From assembly GCA_015063955.1 (NCBI GenBank), contig SVTD01000011.1:1-41566 (forward strand): DNA of 41,566 bases, given 5' to 3'. The DNA is from Oscillospiraceae bacterium (GTDB lineage: Bacteria; Bacillota; Clostridia; Oscillospirales; CAG-272). Positions within the stretch are counted from its first letter, which is position 1, and each line of letters opens with the position of its first letter. Positions 41,228 through 41,566 of this stretch are shown here, piece after piece. Under the pieces are notes generated by a model. It saw only the letters and a program-made list of their open reading frames with translations. It made no database searches and was not told where the DNA came from. The translations under genes and the position numbers were made by a program.

Positions 41228-41253
41228 ATTTGTTTGTGGAAAAGTAGTATAAT
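41225..41253 (+). promoter_or_regulatory. Promoter of the four-helix-bundle gene
   Basis: TTGATT (41225-41230), 17-base spacer, TATAAT (41248-41253). The -35 box starts in the last hairpin of the array. Confidence 0.75.
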
Positions 41254-41274
41254 TCTCTTGAAAGGAGTGGTTAT

Positions 41275-41566
41275 ATGCCGAAAAATTATTTGCTGATATA
41301 TTCTGAGCAGCTTGCAACAGAAATAGAATTGCTTTGCCAAAATACCAAGACATCATCTAACACTCTTTTCCAACTCCGTAAAAGTTCCAGTAGCGTTTAC
41401 GCAAATATCCGTGAAGCCAATTACGGACAGAGTAAAGCTGATATGCTTTCAAAATTTGAAATTGCTCTTAAGGAATGTAGCGAAACCGAAGGTTGGTTAC
41501 GTTTATTGTTCAATACGAATGCGATTGATGAAGAAATCTATAAAAAGCATAGAAATCTTTGCGGTC
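41275..41566 (+). CDS. Four-helix-bundle (S23-like) protein, 5' part
   Basis: 97 codons are visible before the window ends, without a stop. AAAGGAG (41261-41267) precedes ATG at seven bases. SSVYANIREANYGQSKADML, then KFEIALKECSETEGWLRLLF and IDEEIYKK, are the hallmarks of the S23/four-helix-bundle family, first found encoded in 23S rRNA intervening sequences and related to the Avd protein of diversity-generating retroelements. The molecular role is unclear; RNA binding is likely. Codon use looks more AT-rich than in the neighbours, in keeping with a mobile origin. Confidence 0.85.
   Translation, partial: MPKNYLLIYSEQLATEIELLCQNTKTSSNTLFQLRKSSSSVYANIREANYGQSKADMLSKFEIALKECSETEGWLRLLFNTNAIDEEIYKKHRNLCG

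Noticed and set aside
41275..41566. Avd protein of a diversity-generating retroelement
   Set aside because: The four-helix-bundle family is shared, but no reverse transcriptase or template/variable repeat is visible in the window; the gene runs off the end.

Overview
The window looks like a chromosomal piece of an anaerobic gut-type Firmicute of class Clostridia (Oscillospiraceae/Ruminococcaceae-like). The signs are near-consensus sigma-A promoters, strong AGGAGG-type ribosome sites, tRNA genes with encoded CCA, and families typical of that group (DUF3842, DUF5685, Cys-tailed J-domain proteins, substrate-binding subunits of ECF vitamin transporters, His-rich NifX-like proteins). No species can be named from sequence alone.

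Layout. 1-7.2 kb is mostly housekeeping or common accessory genes: a His-rich NifX-like tail, an ECF S-component behind a leader with an intrinsic terminator, DUF3842, a TrmH/SpoU RNA methyltransferase, a six-hairpin glycosidase-like protein, a MATE exporter and two small conserved or hypothetical genes. 7.2-18.1 kb is one long, tightly packed plus-strand operon behind a single good promoter. It encodes a CARF-HEPN ribonuclease-like protein, a second CARF-like protein, a protein with a faint sigma-factor-like segment, a Cas10-type polymerase (GGDD palm, no HD domain), an unknown protein, a large SF1 (UPF1/DNA2-like) helicase and a Sel1-repeat protein. Convergent to it (18.1-21.8 kb) are a Sel1-repeat protein and a tandem TIR/TPR protein. 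I see no CRISPR array, Cas6, adaptation genes or recognisable Cas5/Cas7. My reading is a CRISPR-independent, type III-like cyclic-oligonucleotide signalling and defence island. This is the main candidate for an undescribed system.

21.9-24.8 kb carries a DXS-like transketolase (first step of the MEP isoprenoid pathway) with a radical SAM enzyme. 24.8-30.0 kb is a minus-strand cluster of seven genes: an M50-like membrane protease, a phytol/dolichol-kinase-like protein, a DUF92 (VTE6-like) protein, a DUF5685 protein, a SPASM-domain protein that lacks the radical SAM cysteine motif, a 56-residue peptide with eight Cys in its last 23 residues, and a membrane protein. It reads as a ribosomal peptide (RiPP) locus with an isoprenoid flavour. 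A second DUF5685 gene at 39.7-40.6 kb sits beside a J-domain protein that also ends in eight clustered Cys.

30.0-32.2 kb has a highly structured intergenic element, a GNAT acetyltransferase and an acyltransferase-3 membrane protein. 32.3-38.5 kb is a peptidoglycan operon: AsnB/AsnH-like amidotransferase, ATP-grasp ligase, aspartate racemase, MurE with a non-DAP DNPD motif, and an amidohydrolase. The set suits an L-Lys type peptidoglycan with a D-Asp/D-Asn cross-bridge. The window closes with three tRNA genes (Gly-TCC, Arg-TCT, His-GTG), an array of short hairpins, and the start of a four-helix-bundle (S23-like) gene.
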